Below are positions 51,481 through 60,894 of a DNA stretch of 64,000 nt, piece by piece (the first letter of the stretch is position 1; each line of letters begins with the position of its first letter). The notes beneath the pieces were generated by a model that saw only the letters and a list, made by a program, of their open reading frames with translations, was not told the DNA's origin and made no database searches. This DNA comes from Fibrisoma montanum. Lineage in GTDB: Bacteria > Bacteroidota > Bacteroidia > Cytophagales > Spirosomataceae. The stretch is from NCBI RefSeq assembly GCF_003583365.1, contig NZ_QXED01000006.1, forward strand, positions 434,001 to 498,000, given 5' to 3'. A program made the translations under genes and the position numbers.

Positions 51481-53913
51481 ATGCCGTCCGTAAACGAGAA
51501 ACTTGAACTGGCCTATAACTTTGTGCTGCACACCAACCGCAACGTTTTTCTGACGGGAAAAGCGGGCACCGGCAAAACTACCTTTCTGCACCAGATCAAA
51601 CAGGCCAGCGCCAAGCGGCTCATGGTGGTTGCACCTACCGGCGTTGCGGCCATGAACGCGGGGGGCGTCACGATCCATTCGCTGTTTCAGCTCCCCTTCG
51701 GTCCGATTGTGCCGGGCGCTATGCAGCGCGAAACCCGGAAGTTTACCCGCGAAAAAATCCGGCTCCTGCGGACGCTCGATCTGCTGGTGATCGACGAAAT
51801 CAGTATGGTGCGGGCCGACGTACTCGACGGGATCGACGACGTACTGCGCCGGTACCGCAACCGCCAGGAGCCGTTCGGTGGGGTGCAGTTGCTCATGATC
51901 GGCGATATGCAGCAGTTGCCGCCCGTGATCAAGGACGAGGACTGGGCGCTGCTGAAACCCCATTACCAGACCGGCTACTTCTTCGGCAGCAAAGCCCTGC
52001 GCGTAACGCCCTACGTATCGATTGAACTGACGCACATTTACCGGCAGTCCGACGCGCAGTTTATCAATCTGCTCAACGGCATTCGGGAGAAGACCATCAC
52101 CCGCACGCAGCTTGACGAGCTAAACCAGCGCTACGTTCCCGATTTTTCGCCCGACGAGAAAGAAGGCTATATTACGTTGTCGACCCACAACGCCAGTGCG
52201 CAGCAGATTAACACCCAGAAGCTACAGGCGCTTAAAGGCCGCAGCCGAACCTACACGGCTACGGTAGAGGGCGAATGCCCGGTGCACACTTTTCCGACCG
52301 AAGCCGAACTGGAACTGAAAGTGGGGGCGCAGGTCATGTTCATCAAGAACGACATCTCCCGCGACAAGCTGTACTACAACGGCAAGATCGGACGCGTAGT
52401 GGACCTCGACGATGATGTGATCTACGTCCGCTGCCCATCCGACGATGACGACATTGCCGTGTACCCGGTTGAGTGGACCAATGTTCGCTACAGCCTCGAC
52501 CCGGCCACGAAAGAAATCAAAGCCGAGCCCATAGGTCGCTTTGTGCAGTTTCCGCTGAAGCTGGCCTGGGCCATTACGATTCATAAAAGCCAGGGGCTTA
52601 CGTTCGAAAAGGCGATCATCGATGCGTCGGCCGCGTTTGCACATGGTCAGGTATACGTGGCCCTGAGCCGCTGCAAATCCCTCGAAGGTCTGGTGCTACG
52701 TACGCCGATTCCGTCGCACAGCATCAAAACGGAGCAGACGCTGGAGGATTTCCACGAGCAGGTGCAGCAGCGCATCCCAACGGCGCAGGAACTGCTCGAC
52801 TCCAGACGTACCAACCAGGAGAGTCTGCTGCGGGAGCTGTTTTCGTTCGAGCTGGCGGCTTCGCTGCTGTACCGCGCTCAGAAACTGGTTCGCGACAACG
52901 CCGACAACCTGCCGGACGAACTGAGCGCCGGACTGAACCAGCTCAATGACCTGCTGCGCGAAAAAGCCCGCGAGGTAACGATCCGGTTCCAGCAACACCT
53001 GTCGGCCTACTTCGCCGACAACCGCCTGCCGGAAGAGAACGGGGCCTTGCAGGAACGGGTCATCAAAGCCGGCGCTTATTTTCAGGCCCTGATCGGCGAC
53101 GAACTGCTGCCGCTGCTGCGTCAGTGCCCGACCGATTGCGACAATCAGCAGATCCGGGAGGCCGTTGTGGAGGTGCTGGACGAACTGGAAAAAGAGCTGT
53201 TTATTAAATCAGGCAGCTTTCAAAGCTGCCAGCACGGATTCAACGCCCTGACGTACCTGCAGGCCCGCAACCGCGCCGAACTGGATTTCCAGCCGGCCCG
53301 CCGTAAGGTAGAGGTCCTGGCTACCGACGGCTCAGCCGGCAGCAGCCTGTACAAAGCCCTGATGAAATGGCGGAACGATAAAGCCGGTGAACACGACCTG
53401 TCGGGCTACATGGTGCTGCCCCAGAAAACCGTTTATGAACTGGTCAAACTCCGGCCGACGACCACCGACGAACTGCTGGCGGTGAAAGGATTCGGCAAAA
53501 CCAAAGTGAAGCAGATCGGCGAAGAAGTACTGCAGATCATCCGTGAGTACGCCGGAAAACCTGAACGCCGGGAAGCCTCCGCCAAAAAATCGGCCAGTCC
53601 GAAACCTAAGAAAGAGAAAATTGACACCCGGGCCATCACACTGGCGCTGTTTCAGGCCGGTCGCACCATCGATGAGATTGCCGCCGAACGAAGCATGGCC
53701 GTGTTGACCATTGAGGGGCATCTCGCTCAGTACGTTCGGCACGGCGAGGTATCGCTCGACGCGCTCCTGCCCCCCGACAAGCTCAAACGGATCCGGCAGT
53801 ATTTTGCGAGCAACCAGCCCGGTTCATTGAGCGAAGCCAAAAACGCGCTGGGCAAGGACGTTACGTACGGCGAACTCCGGTTCGTGCTGAACGCCCTGCG
53901 CACCGACGACTAA
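51481..53913 (+). CDS. Pif1-like superfamily 1 helicase with HRDC and C-terminal HTH domain
   Basis: An 810-residue 5'-3' helicase. Walker A is GKAGTGKTT (about 26-34), motif II is LLVIDEISMVRAD, and motifs V/VI are AITIHKSQGLTFEKAIIDA and VALSRCKSLEGLVLR. An HRDC domain (about 607-685: RNDKAGEHDLSGYMVLPQKTVYELVK, LAVKGFGKTKVKQIGEEVLQII) and an HTH_40 domain (about 715-790: DTRAITLALFQAGRTIDEIAAERSMAVLTIEGHLAQYV) follow, as found at the end of RecQ proteins. Pif1 enzymes unwind G-quadruplexes and replication barriers. The Pif1-HRDC-HTH fusion is known in Bacteroidota. Promoter box at 51451-51458. Confidence 0.92.
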   Translation: MPSVNEKLELAYNFVLHTNRNVFLTGKAGTGKTTFLHQIKQASAKRLMVVAPTGVAAMNAGGVTIHSLFQLPFGPIVPGAMQRETRKFTREKIRLLRTLDLLVIDEISMVRADVLDGIDDVLRRYRNRQEPFGGVQLLMIGDMQQLPPVIKDEDWALLKPHYQTGYFFGSKALRVTPYVSIELTHIYRQSDAQFINLLNGIREKTITRTQLDELNQRYVPDFSPDEKEGYITLSTHNASAQQINTQKLQALKGRSRTYTATVEGECPVHTFPTEAELELKVGAQVMFIKNDISRDKLYYNGKIGRVVDLDDDVIYVRCPSDDDDIAVYPVEWTNVRYSLDPATKEIKAEPIGRFVQFPLKLAWAITIHKSQGLTFEKAIIDASAAFAHGQVYVALSRCKSLEGLVLRTPIPSHSIKTEQTLEDFHEQVQQRIPTAQELLDSRRTNQESLLRELFSFELAASLLYRAQKLVRDNADNLPDELSAGLNQLNDLLREKAREVTIRFQQHLSAYFADNRLPEENGALQERVIKAGAYFQALIGDELLPLLRQCPTDCDNQQIREAVVEVLDELEKELFIKSGSFQSCQHGFNALTYLQARNRAELDFQPARRKVEVLATDGSAGSSLYKALMKWRNDKAGEHDLSGYMVLPQKTVYELVKLRPTTTDELLAVKGFGKTKVKQIGEEVLQIIREYAGKPERREASAKKSASPKPKKEKIDTRAITLALFQAGRTIDEIAAERSMAVLTIEGHLAQYVRHGEVSLDALLPPDKLKRIRQYFASNQPGSLSEAKNALGKDVTYGELRFVLNALRTDD

Positions 53914-53934
53914 CGTAACGCCCTTCCCGGTATC

Positions 53935-56076
53935 TTAATAGCCGCCATAGAACTTCCGCAGGCCCCACTCAATGGCGGCCAGCGTCAGCACAACGAAGAA
54001 CAGCCAGCGCCAGTTGATGATCTCGTCCATCTCTTCGGTGCTGCTCAGCCGGGCCGGGCGCGACCGGGAGGTAAGGTCGTTCACCAGATTATCAACCTGG
54101 GCGGTCGTGTAGAATTGGCCACCCGTCTGGCCCGACAACTGCCGCAGCAGGCCGTGGTCGGCGGTGGTGTTGAGCGCTTCGAGCTGCAGGTCGCGCACAA
54201 TGAACTGCCCCGCCGACTGCTCCGTGCGGTTATTCACCGACGTACTGGCCCGGTAGCGATACGCGCCTTCGGGCAGGCGGCTGATCTCGAAGCGGGTGTT
54301 GGCGGCCGTGGGGGTGTAGTTGTACGACCGCGTCAGGCCTTTCTCGTCGGTGATTTCGAGTCGCACCGGCCGGTCGTACACCCGTTCGTAAATGTCGTTG
54401 TACAGCTCGGTTTCGAACACCACCTTTTCGCCGGCGATGAATTCGTTCCGTACCGGATACACCCGCAGTTTGCGCCGGTCTTCCTTCACCGAAATCAACT
54501 GAATGATTTTCTGCATCAGCTCGTCAACCACCTCCTGCTTGTCCGTCAGCGCGTATTCCTCCAGTCGCCAGCCCCAGATGCCCTCACCCGCCAGTACGGC
54601 CGCTTTACGCGGACCCGTTACGTTGACCGCCAGCAACGGCTTGGTCGTGCGGACATTCCCGACCTGTTGCCAAAGCACCACCTCACTGCCCGGCTGTAGT
54701 TTAAACTCGCCATAAGGCACCAGCATCGGGGGAAACTTCTCCAAAATCTCGATCCGGGCCGGATCCAGGTTCAGCTGCCGAAAATCCGGGTTGAACAGCC
54801 CCGTCACCTTATCGTTCTGGTTCGGCTGGGCCGTTACCTGCATGACCGGATTCGAGGTGTTGAACGGCCCGAGCGACGACTGATTCCCCAGCACAAACAG
54901 CACCGGGGTGTTCTTGGCGAACAGACGCTGCAAGACCGGACTACCAACCCCGCCGTTGTCGGGAATCTGGTGGGCAATGATCAGGTCGTAGGTTTTATCG
55001 GTAGGGACCGTAGCAGCGGCCGCGTCGGTAGCCCCCGTCAGTACGCGAACGTCTACTTCATAATTCTGATTTTTTTCGAGGATGCTCCGCAGCGCTTTCA
55101 CGTCGGGGTGGGGCGTCAGGGCCAGCAGCAGCACTTTCTCTTTGCCGTCGATCACGTCGAGGTACACATCCTGCCGGTTGTTGCGGGTACTGAACTCACC
55201 CGGCTGGGGCAGCACCTCGACGACGTAGTGCTGAACGCCCTTCTGCGCGGCTGTTGTCTGGAACGTCACCTGACTAAAGCCCTGGTTGCGGTTCAGGTTA
55301 GCCGTTTGCCGACCCAGTTCGCGGCCGTTCTGCCGGAGCACGACCGTGGCCGTGCCGCCCTGAAACCCGTTACTGACGACCTCGGCCTGAATCGGAAACT
55401 GGTTACCGAGGTAGGCAATGCGGTTGGCGATAACGGCCTTGAGCTGTACGTCCCGCTTGGGCACCGTATCGCCCAGCCCAACCGTCTGCACGGCAAACGG
55501 GTACTGCCCGAACGTCGGCGACAGCCCCTGGTTGAAGATACCATCAGAAACCAGCACGACGTCGGTCAGGTTACGACCCTCGTAGTCGGAGCGAATGCCG
55601 GCCAGCAGCGACGACAGATCAGTGCCCCGGCGGGTAAACGGAATCTGCGTCAGGTCGGCGTCGGTTACCGTATCGCCCAGCGTCCGTACCGACACCTCCA
55701 ACCCTTTTTCCGTCAGTTGCTGCCGAAGCGTTTGCAGCGCTTCCAGCGACCGGTTCAGGGCCGGGCGACCAGCCGCGGCCACTGACTCCGAGTTATCGAC
55801 CGCCAGCACGACCTTCGGTTTTTCGGTCATCGTCCGGATGCTTCGGATCAGGGGGTTCAGCAGCAGAAAACAAATCAGGCTCACGACCACGAACCGAAGA
55901 GCCGCCAGGGCGTAGGTCGTGGTTCGGTCGAACCCGCCCACCGGGCCGGACGTACTACCACCGACGCGCGACGGCCGTAACAGCGGAAGACGTTGGTACA
56001 TCAGAGCCGCATAAGCCGCCCCTACCAGCAAACAAACCAGAATCCACCACGGGGAGGATTGGAAAATGACGTTCAT
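53935..56076 (-). CDS. VWA-like membrane protein of the BatA/CoxE type
   Basis: A 713-residue integral membrane protein. TM helices are near residues 8-27 (SPWWILVCLLVGAAYAALMY), 50-75 (LAALRFVVVSLICFLLLNPLI) and at the C-terminus (WLFFVVLTLAAIEWGLRKF). Residues about 85-240 are a von Willebrand A-like domain with the MIDAS start VVLAVDNSESV (DxSxS). The remainder is periplasmic or exported, with Ig-like beta-rich segments. Related Bacteroidota genes lie in Bat aerotolerance or glutamine-amidotransferase-like clusters, but no partner is adjacent here. Function unknown. The gene converges with the helicase (22-base gap). Confidence 0.75.
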   Translation of the reverse strand: MNVIFQSSPWWILVCLLVGAAYAALMYQRLPLLRPSRVGGSTSGPVGGFDRTTTYALAALRFVVVSLICFLLLNPLIRSIRTMTEKPKVVLAVDNSESVAAAGRPALNRSLEALQTLRQQLTEKGLEVSVRTLGDTVTDADLTQIPFTRRGTDLSSLLAGIRSDYEGRNLTDVVLVSDGIFNQGLSPTFGQYPFAVQTVGLGDTVPKRDVQLKAVIANRIAYLGNQFPIQAEVVSNGFQGGTATVVLRQNGRELGRQTANLNRNQGFSQVTFQTTAAQKGVQHYVVEVLPQPGEFSTRNNRQDVYLDVIDGKEKVLLLALTPHPDVKALRSILEKNQNYEVDVRVLTGATDAAAATVPTDKTYDLIIAHQIPDNGGVGSPVLQRLFAKNTPVLFVLGNQSSLGPFNTSNPVMQVTAQPNQNDKVTGLFNPDFRQLNLDPARIEILEKFPPMLVPYGEFKLQPGSEVVLWQQVGNVRTTKPLLAVNVTGPRKAAVLAGEGIWGWRLEEYALTDKQEVVDELMQKIIQLISVKEDRRKLRVYPVRNEFIAGEKVVFETELYNDIYERVYDRPVRLEITDEKGLTRSYNYTPTAANTRFEISRLPEGAYRYRASTSVNNRTEQSAGQFIVRDLQLEALNTTADHGLLRQLSGQTGGQFYTTAQVDNLVNDLTSRSRPARLSSTEEMDEIINWRWLFFVVLTLAAIEWGLRKFYGGY

Positions 56077-56186
56077 AAGTTAGGGGGAGGAGAGGAGGAA
56101 AGGGAGGAAGGGGAGAAAGGGGAATGACTTGCGCCAGCATCCATCCCTTTTCTCCCTTTCTTCCCTCTCCTCCCTTTCCTCCTTTT
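56077..56186. repeat. purine/pyrimidine-rich inverted repeat between fabG and the VWA gene
   Basis: The left arm (about 56084-56124) is a GGA/GGGA-rich purine run and the right arm (about 56146-56186) is a matching CT-rich run. Together they form an imperfect 35-40-bp hairpin around a 20-nt loop. It fills the gap between the fabG stop and the VWA start. Confidence 0.75.
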
Positions 56187-56933
56187 TTACGTTAACATTC
56201 CTCCGTCGACCTGCAGCACCTGTCCGGTGATGTAGCGCGAGAGGTCGGATGCCAGGAACACGGCGCAATCGGCCACCTCGTCGGGCTGCCCCCCGCGTTT
56301 CATCGGGATGGCCTGCTTCCAGTCTTCCAGGGCTTTTTCATTCAGTTCGCCGGTCATTTCGGTTTCGATGAAGCCCGGAGCAATCGCGTTCGAGCGAATG
56401 TTCCGTGAGCCCAGTTCGAGCGCGACCGACTTGGTAAAACCAATTATCCCCGCCTTCGATGCAGCGTAGTTGGCCTGCCCGGCATTACCGCGCAGCCCCA
56501 CCACTGAAGTCAGGTTAATGATTGAGCCGGATTTCGCCTTCATCATCGGCTTGATGGCCGCTTTCGTCAGGTTAAAGACCGACTTTAAATTAACGTTAAT
56601 TACGGCGTCCCATTGTTCCTCCGACATCCGCATCAGCAAACCATCTTTGGTAATACCGGCGTTGTTGATCAGAATGTCGAGTTTACCAAAATCGGCGACG
56701 ACCTGATTCACCAGATCCTCGGCGGCTTTATGGTCGGAGGCATCGGACCGATAGCCTTTCACCGACCCGCCGAACGCCCGGAGTTCTTCTTCCAGAGCCT
56801 GGCCTTTCTCAACGCTCGACAGATAGGTAAACGCCACGGCGGCTCCTTCCTGGGCAAATCGCAGCGCCATAGCCCGGCCAATACCGCGCGACGCGCCCGT
56901 AATCAACGCTACTTTTCCTTTTACTAAATCCAT
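56187..56933 (-). CDS. fabG: 3-oxoacyl-[acyl-carrier-protein] reductase (SDR)
   Basis: FabG reduces 3-oxoacyl-ACP with NADPH in fatty acid elongation. A 248-residue Rossmann enzyme: cofactor loop TGASRGIG (12-19), NNAG (90-93), catalytic Ser143 (NLTSVVG), Tyr156 and Lys160 (YAASK). The family end (SRYITGQVLQVDGGM) is present. Length and motifs are standard. The -7 box is at 56987-56994, 54 bases upstream. It is followed by a pyrimidine-rich hairpin rather than acpP or fabF, so the usual fab gene order is not here. Confidence 0.95.
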   Translation of the reverse strand: MDLVKGKVALITGASRGIGRAMALRFAQEGAAVAFTYLSSVEKGQALEEELRAFGGSVKGYRSDASDHKAAEDLVNQVVADFGKLDILINNAGITKDGLLMRMSEEQWDAVINVNLKSVFNLTKAAIKPMMKAKSGSIINLTSVVGLRGNAGQANYAASKAGIIGFTKSVALELGSRNIRSNAIAPGFIETEMTGELNEKALEDWKQAIPMKRGGQPDEVADCAVFLASDLSRYITGQVLQVDGGMLT

Positions 56934-56986
56934 GTGGTAAATGAAGCCCGACTGATACGGCGGGTGGTTATAACGAACAATCAGGC

Positions 56987-56994
56987 CAAAAATA
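56987..56994 (-). promoter_or_regulatory. -7 box (TATTTTTG) for fabG
   Basis: On the minus strand TATTTTTG is an exact TAnnTTTG match, 53 bases before the fabG ATG. Confidence 0.55.
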
Positions 56995-57028
56995 GCGGTT
57001 TAGGGGCAAACGGCAAGGTAGCCCACCG

Positions 57029-58189
57029 CTACTTAAAGACATACCGTATGGCAAAGTTACCCGTCAGGCCGGCGGTTATGCTGGCATTCCACACCTTGTT
57101 TGGTCCGTTCGTATCCGCAAAGTTTACGGAAGCACTCCCCAGCGAAGTTTCCACGATGAACCGCTGCCCGGCCATGTAGGCTAGTCCAGCACTGACGCCG
57201 GCCCCGTAGCTGTTGAGGGCGTCGGTGTCGTCAGCCAGATTCAGGTACGCGTACGACGCATTCACGCGTGTGTATGGGGTTAGCCGCGTTGAGGTCCAGT
57301 ACTGCTGGTAGTAAGGCGAAACCCCGACCGACCAGGCATGACCGGTTTCGTTGAGCAATTCTGAGCGGAACGAAATCCACGTCAGGGGTACGCTGATACC
57401 GAGCAGTTTGTTTTTTCCGATGAAATAACCCATCGATGGACTGAGCGAATACGTTGTGCTGGAGAACCGGGCCGTTTGGCGGATGGCGGTCTGGTACTGG
57501 TCGGCCGACTGATTACTAACCGCAAAGCTCCCTTCCACCAGCCAGCGCCCCGCGTCCGTTTGTGAATTGGCTCGTTCCCGCTGCCGACCGGTCTGCCGCC
57601 CGGGGCCCGTCCAGTACACCAGTCCGGCGTCGAGTCCCGCGGTGTTGAACGGCATGGAATTGGTGCTGGCCGCAAGCTGCAGGGCCAGCCGGTTGGTGAA
57701 GAAGTACGTTAATCCGGCCTCCAGACGGGGACTGAACGCTACACTTCGGGACCGGTTTTCAATCGACGTTACCTGTGTGCCGCTCGATTCCAGACTGATC
57801 TGTCGCACCCCGCCAACGGCCACGGACAACCCCGCGCCGGCAAACACATAGCCGGTCGTAAACTTCCAGTACCGGCGCACAAACGGGGTCGTGGTGACAG
57901 TCAGCGAATTGTCCCGGGTGGTAAACGACCTGCCCAACAGACGCTGATCCTGTTTTATGAACCCGGCGGTAGCTCCGACCGACAGGCCCGCCAGCCAGTT
58001 GTCGGCCACGAATCGGCCAACCGTCAGATTAACAGCGGGCCGCCAGCCGATTACCGGCTCATCGGTTGACTCCGTTTGGCCGGAGTTTATCGAAACCGTT
58101 CCGGTCAGAATCCCATTTCCTTTTTCAATTTGTGCGTGAAGTAAGCCGCCCCAAAGCAGCAGGGCCATTGTGAATACCTGTTTTTTCAT
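57029..58189 (-). CDS. outer-membrane beta-barrel protein (unknown family)
   Basis: A 386-residue protein with signal peptide MKKQVFTMALLLWGGLLHAQ. The rest shows alternating hydrophobic strands with aromatic ends (for example NLTVGRFVADNWLAGLSVGATAGF, KYWKFTTGYVFAGAGLSVAVGGV type, ending LTGNFAIRYVFK), typical of a 12-16-strand barrel. The last residue is not Phe but Lys (YVFK). No known family or catalytic motif is visible. The gene is divergent from the PLC-like gene and downstream of nothing on its strand. Possibly a porin or lipid enzyme scaffold; function unknown. Confidence 0.7.
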   Translation of the reverse strand: MKKQVFTMALLLWGGLLHAQIEKGNGILTGTVSINSGQTESTDEPVIGWRPAVNLTVGRFVADNWLAGLSVGATAGFIKQDQRLLGRSFTTRDNSLTVTTTPFVRRYWKFTTGYVFAGAGLSVAVGGVRQISLESSGTQVTSIENRSRSVAFSPRLEAGLTYFFTNRLALQLAASTNSMPFNTAGLDAGLVYWTGPGRQTGRQRERANSQTDAGRWLVEGSFAVSNQSADQYQTAIRQTARFSSTTYSLSPSMGYFIGKNKLLGISVPLTWISFRSELLNETGHAWSVGVSPYYQQYWTSTRLTPYTRVNASYAYLNLADDTDALNSYGAGVSAGLAYMAGQRFIVETSLGSASVNFADTNGPNKVWNASITAGLTGNFAIRYVFK

Positions 58190-58347
58190 AAAGTTGATCC
58201 TGAAACATCAGCTGGGCAATGTATTATTTTTCAGCACTCCAACATATGTAGCACGCCTTAATTTTTACGAAGGAAATACCGGGAATTCCAGCACAAGTCA
58301 AAACAGTTGAGTAACTTTCCGGCACTCACTCCCATCGACTTTTTGTT

Positions 58348-59109
58348 ATGCTGCGCTCCCTACCTGTTCTTTTCGTCTCGCTCTGGCTGACCATCTCCGT
58401 GGCTGCGGGTCAGAAAATTCACGCCCACAATGACTACGCGCAGGCTCAGCCGTTTGTGAATGCCTATGAGCAACGCGCCGACTTTATTGAAGCGGATGTA
58501 TGGCTGCGCGACGGCGTGCTGGTTGTTGCGCATGACAAAAACCAGGTTGCCACCGCCCCCACCCTCGATTCGCTGTACATAAAACCCATCGTCCGGCGGT
58601 TTCAGCAGTACAAAGAACGCGTCAGCCCTGAACGCGACTACACATTTGCCCTGATGATCGACGTGAAGGATGAAGCAGCCGAGGTGATGCCCAAACTAAT
58701 TGCGTTGCTGCAGGAAACCATGGTTTGCTTTAACCGACAGGTCAATCCGCTGGCCGTTCAGGTGATTGTCAGCGGCAACCGACCCAAAGTAGAGACCTAT
58801 CTCGATTACCCGGCGTTTATCCAGTTCGACGGACGCCCCAACGAAATCTACGACACCGAAACCCTGCGGCACGTAGCACTGGTCAGCGATAGTTTTCGCA
58901 GCTACTCCCGCTGGGACGGCAACGGCGACCTCTCCGACGAAGACCGGGCCAAACTGAAGCGGGTTATCAAGCGGGCCCACAACGACGGTAAACCCATCCG
59001 GTTCTGGGCCATCCCCGATACGCCCAACGCCTGGAAACAGCTCAAACGACTGGGCGTCGACATCATCAATACCGATAAGGTCGCCGAAGCTGTACAGGCC
59101 ATGCGGTAA
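58348..59109 (+). CDS. PI-PLC / glycerophosphodiester phosphodiesterase-like secreted protein
   Basis: A 253-residue protein with a signal peptide (about 1-21). The start of the barrel has HAHNDY (His25, His27), the metal-type IEADVWL (about 48-54) and VVAHDKNQV, similar to GDPD/PI-PLC-like enzymes. The C-terminal part (KPIRFWAIPDTPNAWKQLKRLGVDIINTDKV) matches the end of PLC-like barrels. Such proteins hydrolyse phosphodiesters or lipids; the substrate is not known. A near-consensus box TAACTTTC lies about 38 bases before the start. Monocistronic. Confidence 0.8.
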   Translation: MLRSLPVLFVSLWLTISVAAGQKIHAHNDYAQAQPFVNAYEQRADFIEADVWLRDGVLVVAHDKNQVATAPTLDSLYIKPIVRRFQQYKERVSPERDYTFALMIDVKDEAAEVMPKLIALLQETMVCFNRQVNPLAVQVIVSGNRPKVETYLDYPAFIQFDGRPNEIYDTETLRHVALVSDSFRSYSRWDGNGDLSDEDRAKLKRVIKRAHNDGKPIRFWAIPDTPNAWKQLKRLGVDIINTDKVAEAVQAMR

Positions 59110-59441
59110 TGGCGCGCTGTTGAGTTAATCGGAACCGTTTACACGTTGTCACGTACGTACCGCCCCCGAACAAACGTCGGGCGGCTCCCTCCCCATTGCC
59201 TCACTAATTCCGGGTCAACCGGCCCCCTCTTTATCACTTCCCTGTTAAACCCTGACCTGAGCAAGGCATACACGTACTGCCCATTAGCAGAAACTGTACG
59301 GACATTGTGAACGAGTGCCAGGGGTTATAGTGTGTAGTAATAGCCGCAAAGCTACCTGGCCGACAGGATCGTTGGCCGGGTAGACTTTGTTTACCCCAGC
59401 CAGGTGGTACAATACGGTTAACGATTTAAATCTGGTTACGC
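59110..59441. other. 332-base gene-free gap with one hairpin
   Basis: No credible gene. CTACCTGGCC and GGCCGGGTAG (59352-59383) can form a 10-bp stem with one G-U pair, followed by ACTTTGTTT. It may be a weak terminator or a small RNA end. Confidence 0.4.
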
Positions 59442-59597
59442 GTGGAAGGATTACTGCTACTCATTCTCAATACGTTGCTTGGCCTTCTGACCGCTGTGAT
59501 TGTATTAAAAGGGGTGGTTGTTGCCATCGAGCAGCGGCAGGCCGTTCGGAAAAAACTTGAGAAAAAACGAAACAAAAGCCGGCTTAAAACCAATTAA
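59442..59597 (+). CDS. small single-pass membrane protein (51 aa)
   Basis: GTG-started frame of 51 codons: a hydrophobic helix (about 4-29: LLLLILNTLLGLLTAVIVLKG ... VVAI) followed by a basic tail (RKKLEKKRNKSRLK). This charge pattern means an N-out or N-in single TM protein with a cytoplasmic tail. No family recognised. It ends 28 bases before the Mn catalase gene, and both are likely to be co-transcribed. The GTG start is a guess. Confidence 0.5.
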   Translation: MEGLLLLILNTLLGLLTAVIVLKGVVVAIEQRQAVRKKLEKKRNKSRLKTN

Positions 59598-59625
59598 GTC
59601 TGTGTTCACATAATCTATTTACTCT

Positions 59626-60489
59626 ATGTTCTATCACGACAAAAAACTCCAGTACAAGGTGCGGGTCGAAAAGCCGAATCCGCAATTCGCACGGGCGCTT
59701 CAGCAAGCCATCGGTGGTATAGAAGGCGAGATTCGGGTTTGTCTGCAGTATTTGTTCCAGGCCTGGAATTCGCGTGGGCCGCAGCGGTATCGGGATATGC
59801 TGCTGGATACGGGCACTGAAGAAATGGCGCACATCGAAATGCTGGTAACGGCCGTAGCGCTGAACCTCGAAGGAGCGTCGAGCGGTCTGGTAGATGAGAT
59901 TATCGGCAACAACACCATGATGAAGGAGGTAATGGGCGGCATGGATCCTCGACATTTTTTGTCGGGTGGCCTTGGGGCGATGGCGGCCGATGCAAACGGC
60001 GTACCGTTCAACGGATCGTGGGTGGTTAGTTCCGGCAACATTGCCGCCGACATGTATGCCAACGTTATGGCCGAATCGACCGGTCGGGTGCTGGCAACGC
60101 GGCTGTATGAGCTGACCGACGATGCCGGAATGAAAGACATGCTGTCGTTTCTGATTGCCCGCGATACGATGCACCAGAATCAATGGCTGGCCGTGCTGGA
60201 AGAACTGGGCCACGGCGATATGCGCAACGTTCACCCGATTCCCAACAGCTTCCCGCAGGACAAGGAAGCCAAGGAATTCAGCTACGTCTTCGTCAACACC
60301 AACGTCGATCCGGACGAACCATCGATCGGGCAGAACCGGCGCTGGACCCAGGGCCAGTCGATCGATGGCAAGTCGCAGTTCCGCGAGGAAAAAGCGAAGC
60401 CGTACGGTCAGGAGCCAAAGCTGGGCCCACCGGCTGCCGAAGGCCACGCGCAGGTTGAGCAGCTTCAGCAGGCCGGCGAAAAAGTATAA
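59626..60489 (+). CDS. manganese catalase
   Basis: The enzyme destroys hydrogen peroxide with a dinuclear manganese site. A 287-residue ferritin-like protein: Glu35 (GEIRVCLQ), Glu66 and His69 (EEMAHIEM), Glu150 (NVMAEST) and His183 (RDTMHQNQW), the expected five ligands. GSWVVSSGNIAADMYAN is also typical. The C-terminal 70 residues are polar and low-complexity. A strong terminator follows at 60504-60554. The upstream 51-aa membrane protein may be in the same transcript. Confidence 0.95.
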   Translation: MFYHDKKLQYKVRVEKPNPQFARALQQAIGGIEGEIRVCLQYLFQAWNSRGPQRYRDMLLDTGTEEMAHIEMLVTAVALNLEGASSGLVDEIIGNNTMMKEVMGGMDPRHFLSGGLGAMAADANGVPFNGSWVVSSGNIAADMYANVMAESTGRVLATRLYELTDDAGMKDMLSFLIARDTMHQNQWLAVLEELGHGDMRNVHPIPNSFPQDKEAKEFSYVFVNTNVDPDEPSIGQNRRWTQGQSIDGKSQFREEKAKPYGQEPKLGPPAAEGHAQVEQLQQAGEKV

Positions 60490-60503
60490 ATCAGTTTTTG
60501 TTA

Positions 60504-60554
60504 AAAAACCCACCTCCTTCATCGGTCATCGTTCGGTTGAGGAGGTGGGTTTTT
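60504..60554 (+). terminator. intrinsic terminator after Mn catalase
   Basis: AAAAACCCACCTCC (60504-60517) and GGAGGTGGGTTTTT (60541-60554) are a perfect 14-bp stem with a 23-nt loop, ending in T5. Confidence 0.9.
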
Positions 60555-60567
60555 ACATCGACCCGTT

Positions 60568-60891
60568 ATGATCAGACCAGTCAGTTATCAACTATCGCCC
60601 GATTCGGACGAGACCGGTATCAACCGCGACTCTTACAAAGAATACCCGACCGACGACGAGCCCGTTGACTCCTCCTATGCCGAAAGCCCTGATCCTGATG
60701 AGTCGGGCAAGGTGCTTTATCCCGGCAGCCACGCCGACAACTACGATCCGGAGCATACGCCCGACCGGAACGTACCTGACGATGGACCCAGTGGCGAAAA
60801 CACCACAAACGGCGGTGAACGGGGTGGCGGTCTCTGGACCAGTGGCGGTACAGTGACGAGCGGCTCCGGCTATAACGATGACGATGTGTAG
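60568..60891 (+). CDS. acidic low-complexity hypothetical protein (107 aa)
   Basis: The sequence is rich in Asp, Glu, Ser, Pro and Gly (DESGKVLYPGSHADNYDPEHTPDR type) and lacks signal, membrane or known motifs. It looks intrinsically disordered. It starts 13 bases after the catalase terminator hairpin and ends 3 bases before the isoaspartyl peptidase start, so it is probably the first gene of that transcript. Function unknown. Confidence 0.6.
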   Translation: MIRPVSYQLSPDSDETGINRDSYKEYPTDDEPVDSSYAESPDPDESGKVLYPGSHADNYDPEHTPDRNVPDDGPSGENTTNGGERGGGLWTSGGTVTSGSGYNDDDV

Positions 60892-60894
60892 CCA

